Origin: Microbulbifer taiwanensis
GTDB lineage: Bacteria; Pseudomonadota; Gammaproteobacteria; Pseudomonadales; Cellvibrionaceae
Length of the DNA stretch: 64,000 bases
Direction of reading: 5' to 3'
Assembly: GCF_014904815.1 (NCBI RefSeq)
Contig: NZ_JACZFR010000016.1
Span: forward strand, 61,641 to 125,640
Below are positions 19,491 through 29,700 of this stretch, one piece after another; within the stretch, counting starts at the first letter, position 1; each line of letters opens with the position of its first letter. A program made the translations under genes and the position numbers. The notes below the pieces were generated by a model. It had not been told where the DNA came from and made no database searches. It saw only the letters and a program-made list of their open reading frames with translations.

Positions 19491-21094
19491 CGCTCTCTCT
19501 AACACTGCCAGCAATCATCGCGATACTTTTTGCCGGCGGCCTGCTGGCCTGGCTGGCGGAACGATATCTTGACCGGGGAAGCCGCCCGATCGCACTGGTG
19601 AGCCTGCTTCTGGCCACAGCACTGCTGGGGCAATACTGGGGACACGTTTCCGGAGACATCTCCGCGGCAGCCGGTACCCCCTGGTGGGATAGCCTGCAGC
19701 TCGCCTGGATACCGCGATTCGGTATCAGCTTCTACCTGGCGGTGGACGGCCTCGGCTTTCTGATGCTGGCACTGACCCTGCTGATGGGGCTCTTCGGTTT
19801 GGTGGTTACCTGGAAAGATATCAATTTTCGCCGCGGTTTCTTTTACTTCAACTACCTGTGGACGCTGGCTGGCGTGGTCGGCGTCTTCACCGCGATGGAT
19901 CTCTTCCTGTTCTTCTTTTTCTGGGAAGTGATGCTGATACCGATGCTGCTCCTGATTGCAGTATGGGGCTATGAGAAGCGCACCTACGCCGCCATCAAAT
20001 TCTTTATTTTTACTCAGGCCAGTAGCCTGCTGATGCTGATGGCCATAGTGGCGCTCGTCTACCTGCACTACAACAATAGCGGCCAGCTCACCTTCAATTA
20101 CCGCGAACTGCTCAGCGCGCAACTTTCTCCGGCGGTCGCCTACTGGCTGATGCTCGGCTTTTTTTTCGCCTTTGCGGTGAAGCTGCCAGCTCTGCCGCTG
20201 CATACCTGGCTGCCTGACGCCCACACCCAGGCGCCCACCGCCGGCAGTATCCTGCTGGCGGCGATACTGCTGAAAACCGGCGCCTACGGACTGCTGCGCT
20301 TCACGCTGCCGCTGTTCCCGGAGGCCTCCGTCGCCTTCGCCCCGGTTGCCATGACCATAGGGGCCATCAGCGTGATCTACGGCGCGGTGCTCGCCTTCGC
20401 GCAGCGGGATATGAAACGCCTGGTGGCCTACTCCAGTGTCAGCCATATGGGATTTGTGCTGCTGGGCCTCTACGCGCTCAATACCATTGCGATCCAGGGC
20501 GCCGTGATGCAGATGATTGCCCACGGCCTGAGTACTGCCGCCCTCTTCGCCCTGGTCGGCGCACTGCAGCACCGGCTGCACACCCGCGACATGTCACAGC
20601 TGGGCGGACTCTGGGCCAGCCTGCCAAAGCTCTCCGCCGTCGCTCTATTTTTTGCCGTCGCCTCCCTGGGACTCCCGGGCCTCGGCAATTTTATCGCCGA
20701 GTTCCTGGTACTGCTCGGGAGCTTCGGCAGCAGCCGCTGGATTACGGTTGTTGCCACCGTCGGCCTCGTGGGCGCGGCCCTCTATGCCCTGCTGATGATG
20801 CAGCGGGTTTTCTTCGGTGAACAGCGCCGACAAACAACTACCGAGGGCGAGGTCCTGATTGACCTGAATCCGCGGGAAACAGTGGCACTCCTGTCCCTAG
20901 CGGTTGCGCTGGTGTTCCTCGGCCTGCGTCCGCAACTGGTGTTTGATGTCGCCGACCCCACTATTGCCGAATCGATGGTGCGGCTCGAAGCCGCCGGCCT
21001 GAGCCTAGAGTCTGAGGAATCCGATAAAAAATTACAGACCGCCGCCAGTTCCGGCTGGCCGGACGCCGATCACAAGAGAGGTGAATCGCCATGA
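19487..21094 (+). CDS. nuoM: NADH-quinone oxidoreductase subunit M
   Basis: A 535-residue antiporter-like membrane subunit. The key glutamate lies in FFFWEVMLIPMLLLI. The channel lysine and proline lie in FAVKLPALPLHTWLPDAH, followed by APTAGSILLAAILLKTGAYG. About fourteen membrane helices are predicted. It overlaps nuoL by four bases at its start and nuoN by four at its end. The C-terminal 40 residues are polar and variable. Length and order match proteobacterial operons. Confidence 0.97.
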   Translation: MTLSLTLPAIIAILFAGGLLAWLAERYLDRGSRPIALVSLLLATALLGQYWGHVSGDISAAAGTPWWDSLQLAWIPRFGISFYLAVDGLGFLMLALTLLMGLFGLVVTWKDINFRRGFFYFNYLWTLAGVVGVFTAMDLFLFFFFWEVMLIPMLLLIAVWGYEKRTYAAIKFFIFTQASSLLMLMAIVALVYLHYNNSGQLTFNYRELLSAQLSPAVAYWLMLGFFFAFAVKLPALPLHTWLPDAHTQAPTAGSILLAAILLKTGAYGLLRFTLPLFPEASVAFAPVAMTIGAISVIYGAVLAFAQRDMKRLVAYSSVSHMGFVLLGLYALNTIAIQGAVMQMIAHGLSTAALFALVGALQHRLHTRDMSQLGGLWASLPKLSAVALFFAVASLGLPGLGNFIAEFLVLLGSFGSSRWITVVATVGLVGAALYALLMMQRVFFGEQRRQTTTEGEVLIDLNPRETVALLSLAVALVFLGLRPQLVFDVADPTIAESMVRLEAAGLSLESEESDKKLQTAASSGWPDADHKRGESP

Positions 21095-22650
21095 GCGCGC
21101 GCGAACTCCACGCCATACTGCCATTACTGGTGTTGAGTGCCGGCATTGTAGTGCTACTACTGCAGGTCTCTTTCCGGCGCAGCCACCTTGCAGCAGCGGC
21201 GACGACGCTGATCACGCTGGTTGCATCGATTTACGCCTGTTTCCAGGTCGCGGCGGCACTTCCTCCAGGTGGCGGGTCCGTTGCGGTAACCGGACTGTTG
21301 CTGGTCGATCACACGGCACTGTTTTTCTGTCTGCTGTTATTGCTGGCGGCGATTGCCGTTGCCGTACTGGGGTTCAACTACTTGAAACTGCGCTGCAACC
21401 CCCAATCAACCACCGACAACTATCCGGAAGAATTCTACATCCTTCTGTTGCTGGTAATGCTGGGCGCCACCACACTGGTCTTCGCCAACCACTTCGCCAG
21501 TTTTTTCCTGGCCCTGGAGTTGATGAGTCTGGCGCTTTACCCGATGCTCGGATTTTCCGTCAGCGGCGACCTCTCCCCGAAGGGGGAACAGTCGAATTCA
21601 CTGGAAGCCAGCATCAAGTACCTGCTGCTCTCAGCCCTGTCCACCGCACTGGGATTGTTCGGCATAGCACTGATATACGGCGCCAGTGGCGCGCTGGACT
21701 TCGGCGGCATAGCGGCGGCCGTAGCACAGCTGCCGCAGGGGCCCTCCCTTATGCTGGCCGGCTTGGCACTGTTGCTGATCGCCGTGGCCTTCAAACTGTC
21801 CCTGGTGCCCTTCCATATCTGGACACCGGACGTCTACCAGGGCGCGCCGACGCCGGTTACAGCGCTGATCGCCACCGTTGGCAAAGGCGCGGTGGTGGCA
21901 CTGCTGCTGAGGTTTTTCGCCCACACAGACCTGTTCTCGATACCGGCCCTGACCAGCCTGCTCGCGATTGCCGCGCTGGCCAGTATGCTGGTGGGCAATC
22001 TGCTGGCGCTGATGCAGAACAATATCAAGCGCCTGCTGGCCTACTCCTCCATCGCCCATATCGGCTACCTGATCGTCGCCTTCCTGATCGGCAGCAGCGC
22101 CTTCGGCAGCGAGGCGGTGATCTACTACCTGGTGGCCTACGTGATTACGACACTGGGCGCCTTTGCGGTGGTCGGACTGATTGCCGATTCGGCCCTGCGC
22201 CCGGCGCCCGGCGGTACCGGCCCCATCAGTGACGCCGCCAGCGATACGCTCAAAGATCCTGTCCATGATCCCTTCCAGCGTGAGTTCTACCGTGGCCTGT
22301 TGTGGCGCTCACCCTGGCTGGCCTGCTGTCTGGCGGCGATGCTGCTATCCCTGGCGGGGATTCCGCTGACCATTGGCTTTATCGGCAAATTCTATATCTT
22401 TGCCGCCGGTGTGCAGGGCCAGCTGTGGTTGCTGTTGGCGGCGGTGATAATCGGCAGCGCGCTGGGACTCTTCTACTACCTGCGCCTGCTGCTGACGATG
22501 GTACAGAGAGAGTCTGAAGCGACTGCCACATTCGGAAGCGGCGTGCAGATAGCCATTTCCGGCCATCTGTTGCTCTTTTCCCTAACCGCGGCGTTGTTGC
22601 TGTTTGGAGTGTTTCCGCAGATCTTGATCAATTGGATAAATGCACTATAA
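21091..22650 (+). CDS. nuoN: NADH-quinone oxidoreductase subunit N
   Basis: A 519-residue antiporter-like subunit, the last gene of the complex I operon. The channel motif FKLSLVPFHIWTPDVYQGAPT is intact, and the acidic residue is in FFLALELMSLALYPML. The block NNIKRLLAYSSIAHIGYLIVA is conserved. A longer polar loop at about residues 370-395 (APGGTGPISDAASDTLKDP) lies between helices. No terminator follows directly; instead a MITE-like palindromic element occupies the gap to the next gene. Confidence 0.96.
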   Translation: MSARELHAILPLLVLSAGIVVLLLQVSFRRSHLAAAATTLITLVASIYACFQVAAALPPGGGSVAVTGLLLVDHTALFFCLLLLLAAIAVAVLGFNYLKLRCNPQSTTDNYPEEFYILLLLVMLGATTLVFANHFASFFLALELMSLALYPMLGFSVSGDLSPKGEQSNSLEASIKYLLLSALSTALGLFGIALIYGASGALDFGGIAAAVAQLPQGPSLMLAGLALLLIAVAFKLSLVPFHIWTPDVYQGAPTPVTALIATVGKGAVVALLLRFFAHTDLFSIPALTSLLAIAALASMLVGNLLALMQNNIKRLLAYSSIAHIGYLIVAFLIGSSAFGSEAVIYYLVAYVITTLGAFAVVGLIADSALRPAPGGTGPISDAASDTLKDPVHDPFQREFYRGLLWRSPWLACCLAAMLLSLAGIPLTIGFIGKFYIFAAGVQGQLWLLLAAVIIGSALGLFYYLRLLLTMVQRESEATATFGSGVQIAISGHLLLFSLTAALLLFGVFPQILINWINAL

Positions 22651-22690
22651 AAAGCATATGGAGCGATGATTGACGAGACACGCATTATGG

Positions 22691-22828
22691 GCGCCTCTAA
22701 AAATCGTAGCGAGCGGGTGGCTGGTGGTGGCCGCCGGAGCGCAGCAAGCGGAGTGTACGTTAGTACATGAGCATTGCGAGCACCGCCGGACGCCGCCAGG
22801 CGCACGCGCAGTAGATTTTTGAGGTGAC
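22691..22828. repeat. MITE-like palindromic element after nuoN
   Basis: A 138-base element. Its ends are inverted copies: GCGCCTCTAAAAATC (22691-22705) and GATTTTTGAGGTGAC (22814-22828). The centre has a second symmetry, TGTACGTTAGTACA. The GC-rich interior has no coding potential. Similar AAAAATC-bounded elements are common between genes of marine gammaproteobacteria (recollection). It fills most of the otherwise empty 22651-22881 gap. Confidence 0.65.
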
Positions 22829-22881
22829 CATATGTTTTGCCGCCACCATATAAAGACACAAAAAACATATAAGGCAATTCT

Positions 22882-23340
22882 ATGAAAACCTTCAAGCAGG
22901 CATTCGAAGTCCTCAAGGACGCAGAAAAATTCCACCTTGAAATGGCGGACTTGTATGAAGAATTACTGGAGAAGTCCGAGGATAAGCGAACACAATTGCT
23001 GTTAAAGCATATGCTGGAGCACGAACAGCGCATGGCGAGAAACCTGTCCAACTACGGCGAGGTGGCGCAGCACAAGGTAATGCGGACCTGGCTCCAGTAC
23101 ACCCACGAGGAGTCGGCGCAGGACTTCATCAGGGGGCTGGAACTGAGCGATCCGCCCAGCATCAAGGAAATCAACAATATGGGGCGCGAGGTCGACCGCT
23201 ACTTTTCCGATCTGTACGAGGCGGTTTACGGTGCTATCGAGTCCGCAGAAGTGAAGGAAGTCTTCGAGGACCTGAAGCAGATACAGGACAAGGAGCGCAT
23301 CACCCTGTCCATGGCGACCAATTCTCTCTGGGACATGTAA
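22882..23340 (+). CDS. Small all-helical, ferritin/rubrerythrin-like protein of unknown function
   Basis: A 152-residue cytosolic protein predicted to be a four-helix bundle. Helix 1 has EKFHLEMADLYEEL, helix 2 has KHMLEHEQRMARNL, helix 3 has REVDRYFSDLYEAVYGAIE and helix 4 has EVFEDLKQIQDKERITLS. The E-x-x-H spacing in helices 1 and 2 resembles diiron ferritin-like carriers, but helix 4 lacks the second ExxH histidine, so metal binding is uncertain. No signal peptide is seen. The ATG at 22882 lacks a strong ribosome site. It lies alone between the MITE-like element and a terminator, convergent with the TonB receptor gene. Confidence 0.7.
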   Translation: MKTFKQAFEVLKDAEKFHLEMADLYEELLEKSEDKRTQLLLKHMLEHEQRMARNLSNYGEVAQHKVMRTWLQYTHEESAQDFIRGLELSDPPSIKEINNMGREVDRYFSDLYEAVYGAIESAEVKEVFEDLKQIQDKERITLSMATNSLWDM

Positions 23341-23381
23341 AAAAGCGAGCCTCAAATGAGACTCGCCTTGTGACAGCTGTA

Positions 23382-23416
23382 CTGCGGGGCACCAGTGCCC
23401 CGCAGAGCGCTTTTTC
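23382..23416 (+). terminator. Strong hairpin terminator between convergent genes
   Basis: CTGCGGGGCA (23382-23391) pairs perfectly with TGCCCCGCAG (23396-23405) around a 4-base loop, followed by AGCGC and a five-T run (23411-23415). It ends the gene at 22882 and could also stop minus-strand transcription from the TonB receptor. A second small hairpin (GCGAG...CTCGC) lies at 23345-23367. Confidence 0.85.
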
Positions 23417-23440
23417 AGGATTCCAAAACAGGATACTGAT

Positions 23441-25978
23441 TTAGAATTCGTAGCCGGCCTTCAGGTAGTAAAAACCACCACCAATGCCATAGGGCGAAGT
23501 CTCATAGTAAATCCCACCCAGATCATTGTCAGGGACTCCTACGATTGAGCCATCAATCTCGCCACCCATTTCATCAAACAGGTTAGCGGCGCCGGCGGTC
23601 AGCACGATGCTGTCTGATGCAGCGTAGGTAAGTTCAAAATCTACCGTAAAATCAGAACCCAGCTCTTCACCGAACCAGTCGGCGTGTACGCCCACATATT
23701 CGCCGTAAAAGTTGGTACGAACAAAGGCGCTCAATTTGTCCCAGTTCTGGGATACGGTGAAGGAGGCCCGATGCTCTGGCAGGCCGCGCTCCAGGCGCAC
23801 CGCTTTACAGATCTCACCCTGGTCGTTTACGAAACTACCACCACATGTAGTGTCTCCGCCGACAACTTCGGTCTGGGTCCAGTTATAGGCCAGGCTGAAG
23901 TCGGTCCCACCACCGAACAGTTCCGCACCGTAGGTTGCCACCACGTCGAGCCCGGTAGTTTCGGTATCGAAGTCGTTGGCAAAATAATTGACCTGACCGA
24001 TCAGTTCCGGATTGGGAACGCCTGCAGCCGCCATGGCAGAGCGCTGGGCTGCGGTAGGCGTGGCATTATCGGTCAGGGCGATTCGGTCGCTTACTTCGAT
24101 GAAATAGGCATCGGCTGTCACTTCCAGGTCACCAACAGACATCACCAGGCCAGTGGCAAAGTTAACGGACTCTTCCGGCTGCAGCTCGGCCTCACCCAGT
24201 TTGGGTGCCGGCATTGTTTGCGCCTGGGTCAGCTGACCACCAACGATCGAGGTCTGGGTGTTGACGACCGACGCCTGACCCATGGTCGGAGCCCGGAAGC
24301 CGGTGCTGTGTGAAGCGCGCCAGGCGAGGTTGTCGGTAATCTGCCAGTTGGCCACCAACTTGTAATTGGCGGTATCGCCGAAGCTGTCGAAATCTTCGTA
24401 GCGCAGCGCGCCGCCCATCATAAAGTTATCCGTCAACTGGTTTTCCAGGTCTACATAGAGCGCATAGTTGCTGCGCTCGGCAGTACCGGCGGAATCAATA
24501 GAGAAACCGGCAAAACCGTGTGAACCAATATTGAAACCCTGATCGGCCAGCGGACCCACCTGCCAAGACATGCCCTCGCCGGCGATGATCTGGAACGACT
24601 CATCGCGCCACTCAGTACCCACAGCGAGGCTCAGGTTGTCGAATTGCTTCTGCAAATCGAAGTTAAGGGTCTTCTCCAACTGGATATAGGAGCCCGTGTC
24701 GAAATTGCGCTTGCTGTCGGGCCCGAAGGATGGGTTGATGGTGTTGTTCAGGCCAAACACTGCCTCGTTGCGGCCCACAGAAGCACTCAGGTCAAAGTTC
24801 CAGCCCTGCATGAAACCACCGGTGAACTCGCCGCGGCGACCGGCTGTAATGGAGGTGTCGGTAATATCGCCCACAAAGCGCGGGGTATAACCGCCGGGAA
24901 TTGTCTTGTTGAAGGCAAAGCAGTTGTCGTCTGCCGTCAGGCCGGAAGCCACCATGTCAGAGCCGTCAGCCAAAGGCACGGTGCGGTAGGCATCACAGCT
25001 GGCGGCATTGCCATCCAGTGCACCGACCAGGCGGTTGCCATCACCGTCGGTATAAACGCCTGACCGATTGTTCGGGCTGCGGTAATAGAATCCGCCATCG
25101 ACTTTGCGGTTGGAGTAGTTACCAAAGGCGTAGATCTCGGTACCATCCTTCAGGTCCATGCCAAAGTTGGCAAACAGGGTCAGGTCATCGTCAACAATCG
25201 GCAGGCCCCAGATCTGGGCCGGGTCTGCTACTGCGGTGTTACCGGCATCAACGAGCGCCTGGGCATCGGCACGCTGCACTGAACGAGAGGTGTCATCGGC
25301 ATTTTTCATCTGGAAACTCAGGTTCAGGAAACCCGAGTCTGTCATTGCCATGCCGTAATTGCCCGCGATGGTGGTGGTCTGGCCATCACCCTCGAAATAC
25401 TCGCCAGTTTTCAGCTCGAGCGAGCCGCCCTCGGCATCGTCTTTCAGGACAAAGTTCATCACGCCGGCAATGGCATCGGAACCGTACTGCGCCGCCGCGC
25501 CGTCGCGCAGCACTTCCACCTGCTTCAGGGCGATGCTGGGGATAACGGAAATATCGGGGCCCTGGGCACCATCGTTCAAGCCGCCGCCCTGGAAGGCAAT
25601 CACAGAGGCGCGATGACGGCGCTTGCCGTTGAGCAGTACCAGGGTTGAGTCAGAAGACAAGCCACGCATGTTGACGGGGCGAATCATAGATGCGGCGTCA
25701 CTGATGGGCTGGTCGTGCACATTAAAGGAAGGCACGGAGCTCTTCAGCATGTCCAACATGTCGCTGCTGCCGGATTTCGCCAGTTCCTCCGCACTAATGA
25801 CGTCCACGGGAACCGGGGATTCGCCGACGGAACGCGGCTTGGTTCTCGAGCCTATAGTCACCACCTCCTCAATCACCAGGTTATCACCAGTGGATTGTGC
25901 TTGAACCGGCGTGGCCAGGGCGCCCGCCAGAGCGATCAGCGAGACCGACGAAAATCCGATCTGTGTGGATTTCTTCAT
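23441..25978 (-). CDS. TonB-dependent outer-membrane receptor
   Basis: An 845-residue outer-membrane receptor for energy-dependent import of a large substrate. The signal peptide is about residues 1-28 (ending PVQAQ). A TonB-box-like stretch, EEVVTIG, lies near residue 37. The plug domain spans about 50-175 and includes MRGLSSDSTLVLLNGKRR and QVEVLRDGAAAQYGSDAIAG. The rest is a 22-strand-type barrel ending in aromatic YEF, the usual outer-membrane insertion signal. AAGGG lies upstream of the ATG. Divergence from a secreted chitinase and nearby NagX suggest uptake of chitin oligosaccharides (inference); siderophore or other substrates cannot be excluded. Confidence 0.9.
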   Translation of the reverse strand: MKKSTQIGFSSVSLIALAGALATPVQAQSTGDNLVIEEVVTIGSRTKPRSVGESPVPVDVISAEELAKSGSSDMLDMLKSSVPSFNVHDQPISDAASMIRPVNMRGLSSDSTLVLLNGKRRHRASVIAFQGGGLNDGAQGPDISVIPSIALKQVEVLRDGAAAQYGSDAIAGVMNFVLKDDAEGGSLELKTGEYFEGDGQTTTIAGNYGMAMTDSGFLNLSFQMKNADDTSRSVQRADAQALVDAGNTAVADPAQIWGLPIVDDDLTLFANFGMDLKDGTEIYAFGNYSNRKVDGGFYYRSPNNRSGVYTDGDGNRLVGALDGNAASCDAYRTVPLADGSDMVASGLTADDNCFAFNKTIPGGYTPRFVGDITDTSITAGRRGEFTGGFMQGWNFDLSASVGRNEAVFGLNNTINPSFGPDSKRNFDTGSYIQLEKTLNFDLQKQFDNLSLAVGTEWRDESFQIIAGEGMSWQVGPLADQGFNIGSHGFAGFSIDSAGTAERSNYALYVDLENQLTDNFMMGGALRYEDFDSFGDTANYKLVANWQITDNLAWRASHSTGFRAPTMGQASVVNTQTSIVGGQLTQAQTMPAPKLGEAELQPEESVNFATGLVMSVGDLEVTADAYFIEVSDRIALTDNATPTAAQRSAMAAAGVPNPELIGQVNYFANDFDTETTGLDVVATYGAELFGGGTDFSLAYNWTQTEVVGGDTTCGGSFVNDQGEICKAVRLERGLPEHRASFTVSQNWDKLSAFVRTNFYGEYVGVHADWFGEELGSDFTVDFELTYAASDSIVLTAGAANLFDEMGGEIDGSIVGVPDNDLGGIYYETSPYGIGGGFYYLKAGYEF

Positions 25979-26734
25979 TGAAAATACCCTTGTAATTTTT
26001 CGTTGTTATGCGCACGTGTTGCGCGTGCGTGTTGGAAGCTTCCCACAGCAAAAATGCAAAAACCGTGACACTTTCGCGCAGGCGCAAATGCAAAATGGTT
26101 CTTTTGAGAAGTCGTGCGAATTGACCACGGAACTAATCAGGATCAGCGTACTTTGTCCGCTTTTTATTGTTTTTGGTCTTTTGGCAGTATTGTGCGTAAG
26201 GTGACAGGTGTGCGCGCAAGTCGCGATCAACTTGCACAAATTTCACCCAGCTGTAACGCAAAGCAGGAACTGCTGCGCGCCGGAAATAACGTGACAGCGG
26301 ATCGCCCTGAGGCAGCCTTGCGGCTGACTGTGACCTCAGCGTCCATTTTGGGTCACCATTCGTAACAATGGCGCCAAAACAGTGCGCAACCGCTACTCAC
26401 TACCAATTTCCGTGCGCAAATTGGCGGAGGTTTCACTGCCTGTTACACATTTGTGGCGATTCGCCGTTGTCAATGGGCCCGCACTGCTGTTATTTTGACA
26501 GCGGTGTCATTTTGTAGCAGCGCAATCAAGGTAAGCGACGTCTGCCGGCAATACCAGGTAGAGCCCTGAAGATTCAGCCGGTGACAGTCTGGAGTCTCAC
26601 GCCTCGTTGCTTGTGAGAATCCAGTCGGCAGAGGACGCAGTATCGCTGCTCACGGTTTGGTGGTTCGCGGTCGGGTTTTTGAGGCCATCGCCAATTGGCA
26701 CCCGCAACATAATTCAATAATAACGGTGACAGTC
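25979..26734. promoter_or_regulatory. Divergent control region between TonB receptor and chitinase
   Basis: A 756-base region without a supported gene; short readings here lack ribosome sites and family resemblance. It is more AT-rich than its flanks near 26040-26180. Both neighbours must be transcribed from it. A 12-bp inverted repeat with one mismatch, CTGGAGTCTCAC (26589-26600) and GTGAGAATCCAG (26613-26624), lies about 110 bases before the chitinase start and could be a leader hairpin or operator. No named regulator site is claimed. Confidence 0.5.
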
Positions 26735-29700
26735 ATGAAACTCAGACTCGCAGTGGCGCTGCTGTCCGGCCTCGCCGCCGGCCAAAGTTACGCCTACGAT
26801 TGCAATGGATTACCCGCCTACGTCGACGGCTCCAGCTACAACACCGGCGATCAGGTAACAAACAACAATACGGCATACAACTGCACCGTGGGCGGTTGGT
26901 GTACCGTCGGCGGCCCCTATGAACCGGGTGTCGGCTGGGCCTGGACCAACGCCTGGTCGGAACTGGGTGCCTGCGACGAAGGACAGGACCAGCCCCCGCA
27001 GGGATCCATCACCAGCCCCACGAGCGGCGCTGTGTTCATCGAAAATGACAGCGTTATCATCACCGTTGATGCCAGCGATGACAGCGGCGTCGCATCGGTG
27101 GAGTTTTTTGTTGACGGCAGCTCCATCGGCACCGACAACAGTGCCCCCTGGCAGAGCAGCTGGACAGCCGTGGCCGGCACCCCCGTTCTCAGTGCACTCA
27201 TCCGCGATGATGCCAACCAGGAGACACTGACCGGCGACGTCGTCATCACCGTCAATACCGGGGGTCCGCAACCGCCGCAGGTGAGCCTGGATTCCCCGAA
27301 TGACGGCGCCTCCTACACCACCGGTGCCAGCATCACCCTCAGCGCGACCGCAAGCGACGCCGACGGCAGCGTCACCAGCGTGGAGTTCTTCGTCGACAAC
27401 AGCAGTGTCGGCGTGGATACCAGTGCTCCCTACAGTTACAGCTGGACTGCCTCCCAGGGCAGCCACACAGTACACGCGGTGGCGACCGACAACGACGATC
27501 AGTCCACCACGTCCAACAGCGCCTCCATTTCCGTCAACGACCTGGACAACCCGCCCAGCGTCTCCCTGGACTCCCCGTCGGATGGCAGCGTCTATGACCA
27601 AGGTGTCAGCGTCAGCCTGAGTGCCACCGCCTCCGATGCCGAGGGCCCCGTCGGCCGTGTGGATTTCTATGTGGGCGGCCAGAAGGTCGGCGAAGACAGC
27701 AGCGCGCCGTTTACCTTTGACTGGACCGCCGAAGCCGGCACTCACTCGGTCTACGCGCGCGCCTTCGACAGCGCCGAGCAGTTCACCGACTCATCCGCGG
27801 TATCCATCAGCGTGAACGGCGACCCGGTAACCGGCGATCACCCCTGCCGCCCCGACGGCCTCTTTACCACGCCGGGCACCAGCCCCAACTACTGCGATCT
27901 CTATGACGCGGCCGGCCGTGAGAAAATGGGTGCAGATCACCCGCGCCGTATCATCGGCTACTTCACCAGCTGGCGTAACGGCGCCAACGGCCAGCCCAGC
28001 TACCTGGTGAAAGATATTCCCTGGGGCAAGATCACCCATATCAACTACGCCTTCGCCCACGTCGGCAGCGATTACTCCGTGTCCGTCGGCAATACGTCGG
28101 ATCCGGCCAACCCCGCCACCGGCATGGAATGGCCGGGCGTACCCGGCGCGGAAACCGATGGCGACTACGGCTACAAGGGTCACTTCAACCAGCTGTCCAA
28201 GTACAAGGAACAGTACCCCGACGTGAAGACCCTGGTTTCCGTTGGCGGCTGGGCCGAGACCGGTGGCCACTTCAACGAGCACGGCGACCGTGTTGCGGAC
28301 GGCGGCTTCTATACCATGACCACCAATGCCGACGGCAGCATCAACCACCAGGGTATAGAGACCTTCGCCAACTCGGCGGTGGACTTTATCCGCACCTACG
28401 GCTTCGACGGTGTGGATATCGACTACGAATATCCCACGTCGATGAATGACGCCGGCAACCCGCTGGACTTCGGAGTGGCCAACCCGCTGCGCGCTTACCT
28501 GATGGACTCTTACGTGGTGCTGATGCGTGTACTGCGCGAAAAACTGGATGAAGCCGGCGAGCAGGACAACACCCACTATATGCTCACCATCGCCTCGCCC
28601 TCTTCCGGCTACCTGTTGCGCGGCCAGGAAACCATGCAGATCACCCAGTATCTGGACTACGTCAATATCATGACCTACGACCTGCACGGGGCCTGGAATG
28701 AATACGTGGGGCACAACTCCGCACTGTTTGACAACGGCGACGATCCAGAGCTGAAGGCAGCCAGCGTCTACAGCACCTCCCAGTACGGGGGCATCGGCTA
28801 CCTGAATATCGACTGGGCGGTGAAGTATTTCCGCGGCTCCATGTCTCCGGGACGCATCAATATCGGCATTCCCTATTACACGCGCGGCTGGCAGGGCGTG
28901 AGCGGCGGAGCCAACGGCCTCGGCGGCAGCGCCGCGCTGCCCAACCAGTCCGACTGCCCCACTGGCACCGGCGGCGCGGCCAAGTGCGGCTACGGCGCCA
29001 TCGGTATCGACAACATGTGGCACGACCTGGACGAGAACGGCCAGGAGATGGGCGCCGGCTCCAACCCCATGTGGCACGCGAAGAATCTGGAGAACGGCAT
29101 TCTCGGCAGCTACCTGGGCGATTACGGCCTGGATCCTGCGGGCGACCCGGACGACGCTTTGATTGGCAGCTACGTGCGTCACTACGATTCCGTCTCCGAA
29201 GCCCCCTGGCTGTGGAACGATACCAAGGACGTATTCATCTCCACCGAGGACGAAGAGTCCATGGATGCCAAGGTGCAGTATGTGATCGACCAGGGCGTCG
29301 GCGGCATCATGTTCTGGGAACTGGCCGGCGACTACGACTGGAATGCGGCTGCGGGCGAGTACTTTATGGGCTCCACCCTGACCAGTCTCGCCTACGACAA
29401 GTTCAAGACCTCAACGCCCTATCGCGAACTGCGCAGCGACCGTCCGCTGCCGACGGAAGCGGTGGATATCCAGATGCTGGTGGACGGCTTCAAGCTGGGC
29501 GACCAGAACTACCCGCTCAACCCCAAGCTGTATATCACCAACAATACCGGCAGCACCATTCCCGGCGGCACCGTATTCGAGTTCGATATGCCGACCTCCA
29601 CATCCGACACCATCACCGACCAGAGTGGTGCCGGGCTGGAAGTGATCGAGAGCGGCGCCAATGCCGGCGGCGGTAATGTGGGCGGTGCGGATCACGAGTT

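Noticed and set aside
22645..23051. Minus-strand frames through the MITE-like element and the ferritin-like gene
   Set aside because: They are antisense to a better-supported gene or made of palindromic non-coding DNA.
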